A stretch of 64,000 bases of DNA from Neoceratodus forsteri. Taxonomy: Eukaryota; Chordata; Ceratodontiformes; Ceratodontidae. The notes beneath the pieces were generated by a model that worked only from the letters and a program-made list of their open reading frames with translations, did no database searches and was not told the origin of the DNA. Positions 53,904 through 64,000 of this stretch are shown here, piece by piece; within the stretch, counting starts at the first letter, position 1; every line of letters starts with the position of its first letter. The stretch lies in the NCBI GenBank assembly GCA_016271365.2, contig JADMNL010000028.1, positions 100,598,001 to 100,662,000 on the forward strand. Reading direction: 5' to 3'. The translations under genes and the position numbers were made by a program.

Positions 53904-56115
53904 TCAAGACAATAGGCCCAGAAGTACCGCTAAACCAAAACCAGCTCTCCAACGGGAAGCAACGTCCAGGCTGTAGTGCTTCACAAAGGTGTGCACCGAG
54001 CCCCAAGTAGCTGTTGCGCAGATGTCTGCCGCAGAAACATTCCGAAGCACCGCAAAAGAGGCAGAAACACCCCTGGTGGAATGACCCTTAACCGAACCCG
54101 GTAAGGGTTTGTTGTACTTACTATAGCAGAAGGTGATGCAATGGACTAGCCATCTGGACAGAGTTTGCTTTGCCACAGGCGCTCCTAGGGTTCTCGGGGC
54201 AAAGGAAACAAAAAGTTGGTCAGATCTTCTGAAAGTCTGAGTGTGGTTAACATAGTACCCAAGCACTCTATGTAGATCTAGAGTGTGAAGAAGAGCCTCC
54301 CCTCGATTAGCATACTCTGGATAATATACCGGAAGGTTGATGTCCCGATTAAGGGAAAACTGGAACACCACCTTAGGAAGAAACTTAGGATTGGTCCTCA
54401 AGGACACCCTGTCCTTGTAGAAAATCAAATATGGTTCTTTAGCCATCAAAGCCTGAAGCTTGGAAACATTCCGAGCAGAAGTAACGGCTGTGACACTTGG
54501 ACAGCTGGTTCTGATCTCTGCATCATTTTTTGTAAAATAAAAATGGGTTATGGACTGTATGTCATGAGAGATTCTGAGAAATCTGGTGCTCTTGGAGTGA
54601 CGTCACCCCACCCCCCCAAGTTTCAGCTGAAAAATGAAAGCCATGAGAAAATGCTGAAACAGCATGTGAGATAACACACACAGGTTTTAGAAACAAGGTG
54701 TTACATGACAGGCCTGAAGCTAATTACAGGGTAGAACAGACCTTGATCAAAGATCTCCTGTTTTATCTAAAGTTAATTACAGGCTGGAAGAGGCTTGAGT
54801 TGAGCATCCCTTTTATGACGTTTCAAGAGGAGGAAGCCAGGTTTAGTAAACTGGTGCGAAATCATAAATGCTGACGTCTGTGTGAGAAGGGAAACTGATC
54901 AACAGATCAAAGAAGTGTCATTTGAAGGACACGAGTCACACTGAGGATCGCAGAATTTAATACTTGTAAAAGACATCCTGTTTTTTATATATAGTTTTTT
55001 TTATATGTTCTGACAGGGAGGAGCTAGGTGACCTCATGCAAAATAGGTGGGGAAAAACAGCTTTTTAAAGATTATTCTGTTTTTCTTCAGAGACACTTTT
55101 ATCTAGACTCTGACAAAGAAACATCTATGAGCACTTTAAGCAGGTATTTAGAGACCAAGTACTGTAGTAGGAATTGCACTGTTAAAACCTCTTTTGTTTA
55201 AGAGATTTGTATGTCTTGTGATATAATAGTTCTGTACTTTATGTGTTACATATTTTTATCTATTTTAGTAAAACTCTTTTTAGAGCATACTTGGTCTGCA
55301 TTGATTTTCTTTCATTTGCAAGAAAAGTATATATGGTTAAAGAAGACACTAGGCATAAGCTTGAATGGTGGTACCAAGCTGGAAAGAGAAGCGTTTTAAA
55401 TCTGAGGTCTTTATTAAAGTTTTTAAGGGTTCATCTCTGTATACCTGGTTAGGTGCCCATAGGCAAAGATATCTGGCCCCCCAAAGACAGAATTATCTGA
55501 GCCTGTGCATTGGGTATGCTAACAAGAGGTTCACAGTTTGAACCCCTCCAAGACAGGAGACCAAAGGTTGATCCGAACTCACAAAACAGACAAGAGGGTT
55601 ACCTTGTTCTGTTAAACTGTTCACAAGACTGCGCTCGGAGGTTGGCACTTTGGGAGTAGAGGGCTGACCTGCTGAGTGGGTTTGTGACAACGGCAACTAA
55701 AAACAACACTTTCCATGACAGAAAACGTAGCTCGCAATCTGCGGCTGGCTTGAAGGGAGACAACGTACGATTTTCTAACAAAAACAAAAGATCCCAAGGA
55801 GGGATGGGGTCCCTAATGGGAGGTTTAAGATGAAGAATTCCCCTCACAAATGTTCGGGCCAGATCCACTGGGCAACATATTTGCCATCCACCGGTACATG
55901 ATAGGCAGAGATTGCAGAAAGGTGCACCTTGATGGAGGAATATCAGAGGCCCGAGTGTGACAGGGAGAGGAGATACTCGAGGACAGCATTCAGAGGGCAC
56001 AGGAGAGGGTACAGACCCCGACTGGAGGCCCATAAGCAAAAGAGCTTCCACTTCCATGGCTTAGGCAGCCCTAGTGGAAGGTTTCCTGGCTGCCACCAAG
56101 ACCTCAGACACTCTG
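53904..56115 (-). pseudogene. DIRS tyrosine recombinase (B2), interrupted by a solo LTR
   Basis: The N-terminal domain lies at about 55690-56115 (RKPSTRA, then ILHLKPPIRDPIPPWDLLF, SWKVLFLVAVVT). The LTR splits the gene within the VTSAR block. On the other side it resumes as SARNVSKLQALMAKEPYL and stays open from 54449 to 53904. That part has the HSTRGVSASFA box and TWGSVHTFVKHYSLDV (Tyr nucleophile), then stops. Apart from the LTR the C-terminal catalytic half looks intact, the best-preserved in the window. Confidence 0.85.
54489..55689. repeat. Solo LTR (~1.2 kb) with 5-bp target duplication
   Basis: Starts TGTGACACTTGG and ends TTTGTGACA (TGT...ACA termini). It is flanked by ACGGC direct repeats (54484-54488 and 55690-55694), and removing it restores the recombinase reading frame region. 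No gag, pol or env lies inside, so it is a solo LTR or an LTR-like non-autonomous element. AATAAA occurs near 54535 on plus and near 55407 on minus, so orientation is undecided. Confidence 0.75.
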
Positions 56116-56140
56116 GAAGATGCTCCAAAATGCGAAGTGG

Positions 56141-57257
56141 CTACGTTTGCAGGTGCCAGGCATGCAGATGTAGGGACCAGAGGTCCAGGTAAATCAGCCT
56201 GCCCTGCTCTTGCGACAGTAAGCGGGAGGACAAGGGCAGGGGGATCAGAGGTTCCACTGTCAGCTGCTGCAGTAGTAGTAACCATACCTGGCGAGGCCAA
56301 AGCGAAGCTATGAGAATCACCTCTGTTTCTTCCGCTTGAAGTTTGAGCAGAACTCTTTGCAGAAGAGGAAAGGGAGGGAAGACATATAGAAACCTCCCTG
56401 TCCAACAGAGGGACAATGCGTCTCACCAGAAAACACCAAGCCCAAGATCGAGTGAGCAGAAACTGGGCAGTTCTGTGTTGCACAGGGATACAAAGAGGTC
56501 CAGTTCTGGATGACCCCATCTTTGGAAGAGGTCATCTGCTACAGACTACAGGAGTTCCCATTCGTGAGTCATCGGCCAAGGTGTTTTGGACCCCTGGAAC
56601 ATGCACTGTGGTGAGCAATAGGCCATGGTCTAAAGCCCAGAACCACACTCTCATAGCCTCCCGACAAAGAGGATAGGAGCGAGTTCCCGCCTGCTTGTTG
56701 ATGCAGTAAACAACAAACATGTTGTCCGTCTGCATCACCAGGGGACCTGGATGGAGGTCTGGGAGAAACGCCTGTAGAGCGTACACATAACTGCCCTCAT
56801 CTCCAGAATATTGATGTGGAGGGTCAGCTCCAAAGAAGACCATGCACCTTGAATCTGATGATTCTGCAAATGAGCTCCCCAACCTAGGCCCGACGCATCG
56901 GTTGTGAGAACCTGTGGAGGGGCTTCTCTCTGAAAGGGGACTCCGGACTCCAGATTCTGGGGAGAGGGCCACCAACAGAGAGTCTGTACCACTGCTTTGG
57001 AGATCAAGACCAGCTGGTTGAGATCGTCCTCCCTCTGATACCATTGCACTTTGAGGATCCACTGAGGGACCCTCATAAACAGGCGTGCTGAGGGAACGAT
57101 CACTATGGCCGTGGCCATATGGCCTAGGAGCTGGAGCATGGTCTGAGCTGGGACCTGGCGAGCAGCTGAAGCTTTGTGGGCCAAACAGCGAAGGCGTAAT
57201 TACCTGTCTGGCGGGAGGAAGGCCTTCCCTTGCTCTGTGTCTAGGATAGCCCCTATG
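56141..57257 (-). pseudogene. DIRS RNase H end of RT-RNase H (B2)
   Basis: From the broken right edge at 57257: QVPAQTMLQLLGHMATAIVIVPSARL (RT thumb region, parallel to FLQLLGHMAAS in DIRS-A), VLTTDASGLGWGAHL, NILEMRAVM, MQTDNMFVVYCINKQAGTRS (RNase H, about 56690-56760), and LHLHAWHLQT before the stop at 56141. The RT palm is missing because A6 inserted here. Frameshifts near 56740 and 56400. Confidence 0.8.
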
Positions 57258-57440
57258 AAGAAATTACTTACCATAGTAATCTTATTTCTTCCCAGTGATG
57301 CTCAGATATTCATAACTTTATGCAGTAAGCCTGGAGGGTTGGACTGCCTGGAGAGATGGAACACATGCAAATGAGTAGAATTCTTTGCACGTGTGCATCT
57401 TTCAAATACTGCCTCTACCAACTGTAGTGTTTTAACCTCT
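57258..57440. repeat. Left ITR (coding 3' end) of A6
   Basis: The tip AAATTACTTACCATAGTAATC and the following CTCAGATATTCATAACTTTATGCAG are repeated in reverse in the ICR. The inner limit is estimated because the partner ITR is outside the window. Confidence 0.65.
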
Positions 57441-57725
57441 TCAGATTTGTGAGAAGACTGGAAGTCAGGCATTAGGAAACTAATGTAACTAACATTTTAT
57501 GAAAGAGAGGTTTCCCCTAATTAAAGCATAGAATTTTTACAAAAAAACTCCAAAGGGAGAATAACAACATTTGACAAAACTACATCAAAGAAAACTCCAA
57601 AAGGAGAACTTTAAAAAACCCGTTTAAAAATGATTAAAACAGAAAATGCAACAAAACAATATGATTTGGTGGCACCACCATGTGGAGTGCAGAGGCCGAA
57701 GTTCTGGAAGGGGAGGAAGGGAGTG

Positions 57726-57826
57726 AAGTTATGAATATCTGAGCATCACTGGGAAGAAATAGATTACTATGGAAAGTAATTTTTTCTTTCAACCCCAGTA
57801 ATGTTCAGGATATTCATAACTTTATG
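57726..57826. repeat. ICR of A6
   Basis: GTTATGAATATCTGAGCATCACTGGG...TTACTATGGAAAGTAA is the reverse complement of the left tip; AGGATATTCATAACTTTATGCAG is the reverse complement of the missing right tip. Confidence 0.8.
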
Positions 57827-57865
57827 CAGACTACCAAGCAGTACCACTGGAGGTGGGCACAGAAC

Positions 57866-58905
57866 TTATTTTTGAAACAGACTCTGCAGAACTGCTGTGC
57901 CAAACCTAGCATCACTCCTGGATATAACGTCCAAGTTATAATGCTTTGTAAAGGTGTGTACTGTTTTCCAGGTAGTTGCTTTGCAAATGTCCCTGGCAGC
58001 TGCAAGGGTCGCAGTAGTTCCTCTTGTAGAATGCGCCCTCAATCAAACTGGGGGCTCTTTACCTGCTTTAGAGTAGCAGAACTGAATACACTGAACTATC
58101 CACCGAAAAATGGATCTTTTAGAGGCTGGTTTACCCTTTCCTACATCCCCATATGTAAGGAACAGTTGTTTTCCATTCTTCCTATGGTCTTTAGTGACTA
58201 TCATGTAATAGCTGATAGCCCTTTTCACATCCCGACTGTGTAATCGTCTTTCATATGGTCTGTGAAAAAGACAGGTAGAGTGATTGATTGGTTCAGATAA
58301 AAGTCTGAAACCACTTTAGGAAGAAACTTCTGTTTGTTCTGAGGACTACCTCATCTCTGTGAAATGAGATATCGTCTTGGTCAATGCAGAGAGCCTGGAG
58401 CTCACCAATTCTCCTTGCAAAAGTAATGGCTACTAGAAAGACTGTTTTCCAAGTAAGGTATTTCAAGTGTGCAGTAGCCATGGGCTCAAAAGGAGGGCCC
58501 ATGAGCTTGGCTATGCACACATTCAGATCCCAAGTAGGCACTGTTGCCCTGTGAGGTGGGTGCAAATGCATCAATCCTTTAAAAAATCTTTTGAAAAGTT
58601 TGTCAGATGCTACTGACACCTTTGTCCCTGCAGAAAGGCAGGCAGATACTGCTGCTAAATGAACCATAAGGGAACTGGGTTGCAAACCTTGTGAGTGCAA
58701 ATGAGTGAGATAGTCTTAAGACAACTGAAACTCCAGCCTTATGTAGCATAAGGTTTATACTGGAACACCAGAGAGAGAGAGAGAGAATCTCTACCATTTG
58801 GAAGAATAAGTTTTCTGTGTAGAGGGTTTTCTATAACCCTTTAAAATATTTAAGACAGCTTCTGATAGATTTAAATCTGCATAATCTAATTCCTCAAGAG
58901 CCATG
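57866..58905 (-). pseudogene. DIRS tyrosine recombinase (A6), broken
   Basis: Ends FQK-TAA at 57866-57868. HSTRGTTATLAA box near 58015-58045. AITFARRIGELQALCIDQD near 58390-58430 (Ser of AITSARR changed to Phe). N-terminal part near 58500-58700 with LNVCIAKLMGPPFEPM. A (GA)8 run at about 58770-58786 breaks the N-terminal domain. The Tyr region lies near 57910-57960. Confidence 0.8.
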
Positions 58906-61069
58906 CTTTGAGATGAAGGGACTTGAGATTCGGGTACAACAATGTTCCCGGACTGGAAGTCAGGAGATTGTGTTTGAGGGCAGTTATATTGGTTTGCTGA
59001 CAGACATGGAGAGCAGAAGAGAGTACCATGGCTGCCTGGGAAAAATCTGGAGCTATCAAGATCAGAGATGCTGAGAGGGATTTTAGCTTCAGTAACACCC
59101 TGAAAACCAAAGGGAAAGGGTGAAAGGCATACGGGTGCCTGCCTGTTCAATCCAGAACCAGGGCATCCAGAGGAACTGTGCCCTGTGCTTGGTGGTCTGC
59201 AGCAATACTGAGGTAGCTGGTGGGATGCGAACAAGTCTATCTCTGGAGTGCCCCACCTTCTGAAAATAACTTGTACCACCTACTTGTTTAGAGACCATTC
59301 GAGATGGGCCTGGTTGATGTGGCTTAGTGCATCTGCCAAGGTATTGAATGAATAATTTATTTTTAAGAAGCGCCTTTCCAAAACCAAGGCGCTTTTACAA
59401 CAGATCAGTACATAAAACTTAAACAAATTCTTAAAATCAATCCATAAATATATTTTAAAAATCTAGATATGCTAAATTAAACAAATACGTCTTTAGGGCT
59501 GACTTAAAGCTTTGGACAGTCAGGCATTCTCTCACCCAATGAGGTAGAGAATTCCACAGGGTTGGGGCCATAAAACTAAATGATCTTGCCCCTGATGTCT
59601 TTAAACGAACTCTGGGAATCTCTAGCAATCCCTCATCTGTGGATCGGAGCTTTCCTGGCAAATGGATTGCCTGCAAGGACACCTTCAGACAGTATGCCAG
59701 AGTCCAAATTTTCATGGCCTCTGTGCAAAGGAGGCCTGACCTGGTGCCTCCCTGCTTGTTTATGTAATACATTGTGGTGGTATTGTTTGTTCTGATCTAT
59801 ACTACCCTGCCCAATATCAGTGAAGAAAACACCTTTAGAGCTAGGAGCACTGCTCTGAGCTCCAGTAAGTTTATGTGCTGAAGGGATTCTGCCGCTGACC
59901 AGTGCCCCGAGTCGTGTGCTTTCCTAAATGGGTGCCCCAGCCCAATAGAGATGCATCTGTTGTGAGTACCAGACAGGGGTTCTCTCTCTGAAAAGGAACT
60001 CCCTGCCTTAAACCGGATTCCTTTTTCCACCACAAGAGGGCCTTTAATAGCGCCCTTGTCACTGGTATAAGCATTGAAAAGGGGTCGCTTTTCTGACTCC
60101 AGTGAGCCCTGAGGTGAAACTGGATGTCTCGCATATGAAACCAGGATTCTTGCACTGTGCCTGTGGATGCAGCCATATGGCCCAGTAACTGCAGAAACTG
60201 TCTTGCAGTTTTTGACTTGTTCAGGGTGAAGGAATTTGCTATTGACTGAAGACTTTGCTGTCTAAGGGTAAAAAGGCTCTGCCCTGAAGTGTGTTGATTT
60301 CTGCCCCTATGAACTGCAAAGTTTGAGCAGGAGTTAGAACTGATTCCTTTTGGTTTATTATAAAAACCCAGGTACTCTAAGAGGTATTGGGTGATTCTTA
60401 GGGAATTCCTTACTTGGTCTGGTGACGTTCCCACCACCAACCAATCGTCTAGGTATGGGAAGACAATCACTCCCCGTCTTCGGAGAGATGCCACTTCAGC
60501 AACTAGGCACTTTGTGAATACCCTTGGTGCTGAGGAGAGACCGAAAGGAAGAGTTGAAAACTGATAGTGGCCCGGAGGGAGCCTGAACCGGAGATATTTT
60601 CTGTAAGATTCCTTTATGGGGATGTGGAAATAGGCATCTTTCAAGTCCAGTGATGCCAGCCAGTCCCCTTTTTGGATTGTTGGCAATATACAAGCCAAAG
60701 TTCCCACTCTGAACTTTGTTTTTTTCAGATGCTTGTTCAAAGCTCTGAGATCCAATATTGGCCGCTACTCCCCACTTTGCTTTGTTGTTAGGAAGTATCT
60801 GGAGTAAAAACCCCTTTCTCTCAGGGTGGTAGGAACTGATTCCACTGCTCTGAGCTGTAACAATTTCTGAACCTCTGCTTCCAGTAGTGTCCTTGCTGAT
60901 AGAGGAGGTGAGCAGTAAACCCTGGTCTTCTGTGGAGGAAAAAGATTTGAAGTCCAGAGACAGACCCTGACCCACTACCTCCAGAACCCACTTGTCTGTG
61001 GTAATGCTTAGTCAAGCCTGGAGGAAATGGGAGAGTCTGCCTCTGACAGGGAGGGAGGAGGTGGCCTGA
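58886..61069 (-). pseudogene. DIRS RT-RNase H (A6), broken and L2-interrupted
   Basis: A long open stretch (59871-60755) covers LKKTKFRVGTLACILPTIQKGDWL, LDLKDAYFHIPIKESYRKYLRF (motif A), FGLSSAPRVFTKCLVAEV and FPYLDDWLVVGTSPDQV (motif C). RNase H follows with NLLELRAVLLALKVF, then the YINKQGGTRSGLLC region near 59700-59770. An L2 3' end splits the gene at 59347-59649. Beyond it, the APDFSQAAMVL block and the LKAWLLRN end lead to the stop at 58886. Confidence 0.85.
59347..59649 (-). mobile_element. L2-like LINE 3' end (~300 bp) inside A6
   Basis: Minus strand: IPRVRLKTSGARSFSFMAPTLWNSLPHWVRECLTVQSFKSALKTYLFNLAYLDF-like C-terminus (cited here for its position), then a 3' UTR with AAGGCGCTTCTTAAAAATAAAT. 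This is the L2 hallmark of a short AAGCGCTT stem followed by an A/T tail. It interrupts the A6 RNase H gene. No clear target duplication. Confidence 0.8.
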
Positions 61070-62390
61070 GCCTCAGGGGGTTTTGTTTTGATTGGGGCTG
61101 AGAGCCCCTCCTGGAGCCCCTTCTACCCCTACCCTAGAGTATCCCTGTTGTGGATACTACTGGTACTGGCGCATAGTTACTGGCTGGAAAAAGGGTCTGG
61201 TCATAAAAGACCTTCCTCTGCCCCCCCCCCTTCCATAGGGCCTAGTGGATGGAGAAGCACGCTCTTTAGCAGAGTTGCTTCTATAGGTTGCCTTATACTC
61301 ATCCACTTTTTTCATATATGCAACCGTGGATTTTCCAAAAACAGTTTCCCTCTAAAGAAAAATCCAGGGCCTTGGATTGAGTATCCTGAGTAAGGTTGGT
61401 GGCCCTGAGCCAAGCAAACCTCCTCTGTGCCACAGTGCTAGCCATCCATCTGGCTGCAGTGTCATTAGAATCAGCAGCCATCTGGAACTGGTACTTAGCC
61501 ACCTCCAGCCCAAGCCTGGCAGTTTCAGTCAGGTCTTCAGACAAGGGTGAGAAGGATTTCATTGACATGTCCAGTACTGACTGCTACCGGGAGTTTTGAT
61601 ATTGGGCAGCATAAGCTTGAAAAGCAGCCTGTCTCCTGGCCGAAGAAGTGGATAAGTAGCCTTTTTTGACCATGCTATCCATTTTTCTGGAGTCCTTGTT
61701 CGGAAGGTGGGAGGACAGGGGGACTCTGGCTTTGTCGCAGGCTGCCTGCTGTATGATCCCTAGATGGTCGGGATGGGAAAAAAGGAAATCAGCTCCCATC
61801 CTGTCCAACTGATATTTTTTTATCTATTCTCCTGTCAATAAGAGGAACAGAATTAGGAGTCTGTAGAAGTTTTAGGGTGTCTTTTTTAAAGAATTTATAG
61901 ACTGGCAAGAGGAGGGCTTTTGTGGGTGTTAGACCCATTATATTTAAATATTCAATTTCCTCCTCATCCTCAATCTGCTCTGTGGTAGCAATATGAAGAC
62001 CATCTGCCATTCTCCTCACAAATGTGAAATGTGAGGAGTAATCCTCCAACACCCTGGGGGGAGAACCAAAATCCTGCTCAGGGGACACCTCTGGGGGAAT
62101 TGGTTCATCGTCTTCAAAAAGATCATACTCCTCCTCCAAATATTGCTCCTCTTGTAAAGGGGGCAACATACCACTGCTAGCCTGGGGACCCTGGGTAGGG
62201 GCAGGCTGCTGGGGGATGATATTTTGCACTGCCTGGATAATTTTAAAAGCCTGGACTATCTCTTGAGCCAAGAGCAGAACAGGCACTTGTGCAGAAGTCC
62301 CTGGTTTAGCAGGGGAAGATTCTGCATGTTTAGTTTTCTTAAGTTTCTTTGAGGGAACCGGGGAGTCAGCCAGTTCTTTACCTCATTCTG
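61070..62390 (-). pseudogene. DIRS gag-like ORF (A6), N-terminus missing
   Basis: Segments at 61789-62286 (EEQYLEEEYDLFEDDEP, HFTFVRRMADGLHIATTEQ, VPLIDRRIDKK), 61584-61808 (GIIQQAACDKARVPLSSHLPNKDSRKMDSMVKKGYL) and 61299-61568 (AADSNDTAARWMAS) line up in order with the DIRS-A gag. The N-terminal Cys cluster is absent because an L2-like LINE begins at about 62420. The stop near 61070 was inferred from comparison with A1. Confidence 0.68.
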
Positions 62391-62423
62391 CCCATCTCAG
62401 TGGCAGGGGTAAGCACATTTGTA

Positions 62424-64000
62424 AGTAAACTGTAAGTAAATTTTATTTTTAAGCGCTTTTCAAAAAACCAAAGCACTGTACAAATAGAACAATATTTAAA
62501 ACAACGTACATTAAAACAATAGTAGTAAAATTATTCTCCATAAGCTTTAAGAAACAAGTAAGTTTTGAGCTCAGATTTAAAGCTCTCGACGGTCAGGCAG
62601 CCTCGTATCCGACAAGGTAGAGAGTTCCATAGGGCAGGGGCAGCGTAGGAGACTGTACGTGCCCCAGATGTCTTCAAACGAACCCTGGGAATCTCTAGCA
62701 ATCCCTCGCCAGCGGATCGGAGTGAACGAGAGGGGCAGTAGGGAGTAAGGAGATCTTGCAGATACTGCGGTCCCTGTTCGTGTAGGGCTTTATAGGTCAG
62801 TAGTCTGACCTTGAAAGTGATCCGCCACTGAACCGGCAGCCAGTGTAGCCCGAGCAGCACAGGTGTAATATGACTATTTCTAGATATCCCAGTCAAAAGC
62901 CTGGCCGCTGTGTTCTGCACTAGCCGAAAGCGGCGGATATCAACCCCCGGTAGCCCTAGGTACAGGGCACTGCAGTAATCAAGGCAGGTGGTCACGAAGA
63001 CGTGAACCAAGGTAGGAAGGTCAGCCAGAGGAACCAGGTGTTTCACCCGGGCGATATTCCTAAGATGGTAAAAAGAGGACTTGACGATGGGCGACACCCG
63101 AGATTTCAGGGTCAGACCGTCGTCAATAATAACGCCCAGATTACGTACCTGGTCTGAGGTCGAGAGGTGGACACCATCAAGCCAAAGGCCCGATGAAACC
63201 CCAGCCTACGACCCGCCTCAAGGTGACCCGGGTCCACAACCAACACCTCGGTCTTATCTGGGTTTAACCTCAGCCAGGTGACACTCATCCAGTCTTTGAT
63301 TTCAGACAGACAGCTGTTAAGCAAAGAGACTGCATCATCCTGTCCAGGAGTAAAGGACAAATACAGCTGGGTATCATCTGCACAGCAGTGAAACCCCAAA
63401 CTGTATCGCCTAATGGCAGCATATAAACTGCGAACAACATGGGTGCCAAAATGGAGCCCTGCGGCACCCCACAGAACAGAGAGATGGCGTCAGAGGAATA
63501 AATTCCAGTGACAACCCTCTGTATCCGGCCTGTGAGGAAAGATCGAAACCAATGTAGAACTGTACCAGACAGTCCACAAAAAGCACAGGCACTCAACAAC
63601 ACACCATGGTCCACAGTATCAAATGCCAGAGAGATCAAGAAGGACTAAGATAGTACGAGCCTTTCGATCTCTCGCAATTAGGAGGTCATTTAAAACCCGA
63701 ATGAGAGCAGTCTCAGTGCTATGTCTTTTCCTAAACCCGACTGGAAAGTATCATAGATATTGTGATTTGTAAGATGGTCGTCTAGCTGTAATGCAACCAC
63801 CTTTTCAATAACGTTACCCACAAAGGGCAGGTTAGAGATAGGTCTGTAGTTGGCTAAACAGTCTGGGTTCAATGAAGGTTTTTCATGGAGTGGTCGAACG
63901 ACTGCCTCCTTTAGGGGATCAGGAAAAAAACCCTGCTCCAAAGATTTCCAGACAATTTCAGCAAGGATGGGGCAGATAACATCTATGCAACCTAATAATA
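62424..64000 (-). pseudogene. L2-like LINE ORF2 (continues past the window)
   Basis: On minus, entering from the window edge: FPDPLKEAVVRPLHEKPSLNPDCLANYRPISNLPF, AFDTVDHGVLLS (motif A), GVPQGSILAPMLFAVYMLPLGD and a CCADDTQLYLSF motif C (usually YADD). Then the C-terminus HVFVTTCLDYCSALYLGLP, LHWLPVQWRITFKV and ALWNSLPCRIRGCLTVESFKS. The 3' UTR ends AAAGCGCTTAAAAATAAAATT near 62440. Frameshifts occur at about 63290 and 63640. Confidence 0.85.

Larger units (their letters stand above)
53403..57257 (-). mobile_element. DIRS-B2, interrupted by A6
   Basis: Minus-strand DIRS-B: left ITR, ICR, recombinase (with a solo LTR inside) and the RNase H end of RT-RNase H. The sequence breaks off at 57257, where A6 begins. 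The remaining RT, gag and right ITR must lie beyond the window. The tip and ITR match B1 (11312-11604, inverted). Confidence 0.82.
57258..62420 (-). mobile_element. DIRS-like retrotransposon A6 (5' part lost or beyond an L2)
   Basis: A diverged DIRS-A relative on minus: left ITR, ICR, recombinase, RT-RNase H with an L2 insertion, and most of gag. At about 62420 it meets an L2-like LINE that runs to the window edge, so the gag N-terminus and right ITR are not seen. It is inserted in the RT gene of DIRS-B2. Confidence 0.85.

Noticed and set aside
54489..55689. LTR-element genes inside the LTR region
   Set aside because: No gag, protease, RT, integrase or env motif is present; short ORFs such as 55211-55399 are AT-rich noise.
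58770..58786. (GA)8 run as a regulatory element
   Set aside because: A simple microsatellite expansion inside the A6 recombinase pseudogene.

Overview
This window looks like repeat-dominated intergenic DNA from a large vertebrate genome. It holds no bacterial-style genes or operons. Most of it is DIRS-type retrotransposons (tyrosine-recombinase retroelements), with CR1-like and L2-like LINEs, tRNA-headed SINEs, foldback/MITE palindromes and one solo LTR. That mixture fits an amphibian with a big genome (a caecilian would fit well). A turtle, salamander or lungfish cannot be excluded from sequence alone.

Layout. 1-11.6 kb: two oppositely oriented DIRS-A copies (A1 on minus, A2 on plus) sit inside one DIRS-B element (B1) whose start lies outside the window. 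11.9-18.4 kb: a third DIRS-A copy (A3, minus), interrupted by a CORE-type SINE and by a ~600 bp tRNA-related SINE with a 9 bp target duplication. 18.9-28.1 kb: a foldback, then a degraded DIRS-E element carrying SINEs and a 3.9 kb DIRS-A copy (A4) that has lost gag but keeps the longest RT-RNase H frame in the window. 28.2-38.3 kb: the least repetitive part. It contains a protein-like ORF of unknown identity, a non-coding DIRS (D) inside TTAA-type inverted termini, a candidate terminal exon of a host gene (33262-33517, minus), palindromes, tandem repeats, a DIRS-E tip, an L2-like LINE start and a CR1 RT fragment. 38.5-44.3 kb: a GC-rich DIRS (C), followed 9 bp later by a TA-flanked MITE. 44.9-47.3 kb: CR1 copies, one inserted in another. 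48.7-49.5 kb: a ~785 bp foldback. 49.9-52.6 kb: an L2-like LINE. 53.1-64 kb: a four-level nest (DIRS-A tip A5, containing DIRS-B2, containing a solo LTR and DIRS-A6, which carries L2 insertions).

The DIRS elements share one plan: inverted terminal repeats (ITRs), gag, RT-RNase H, an overlapping tyrosine recombinase (YR), and an internal complementary region (ICR) that repeats both outer tips joined together. Current models of DIRS replication use the ICR to close a DNA circle that the YR inserts without target duplication. Every coding copy here is broken by frameshifts or stops, and two copies have lost the catalytic arginine of the YR HxxR motif.

The most interesting pattern is a small dyad of the form TTAC(T)-N5/6-(A)GTAA near the coding-strand 3' tip of several otherwise different DIRS families, repeated in their ICRs. 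It has the geometry of a tyrosine-recombinase core site, and its coding strand is also a close match to a 5' splice donor. All identifications rest on reading the sequence and on recalled family hallmarks; no database search was possible.
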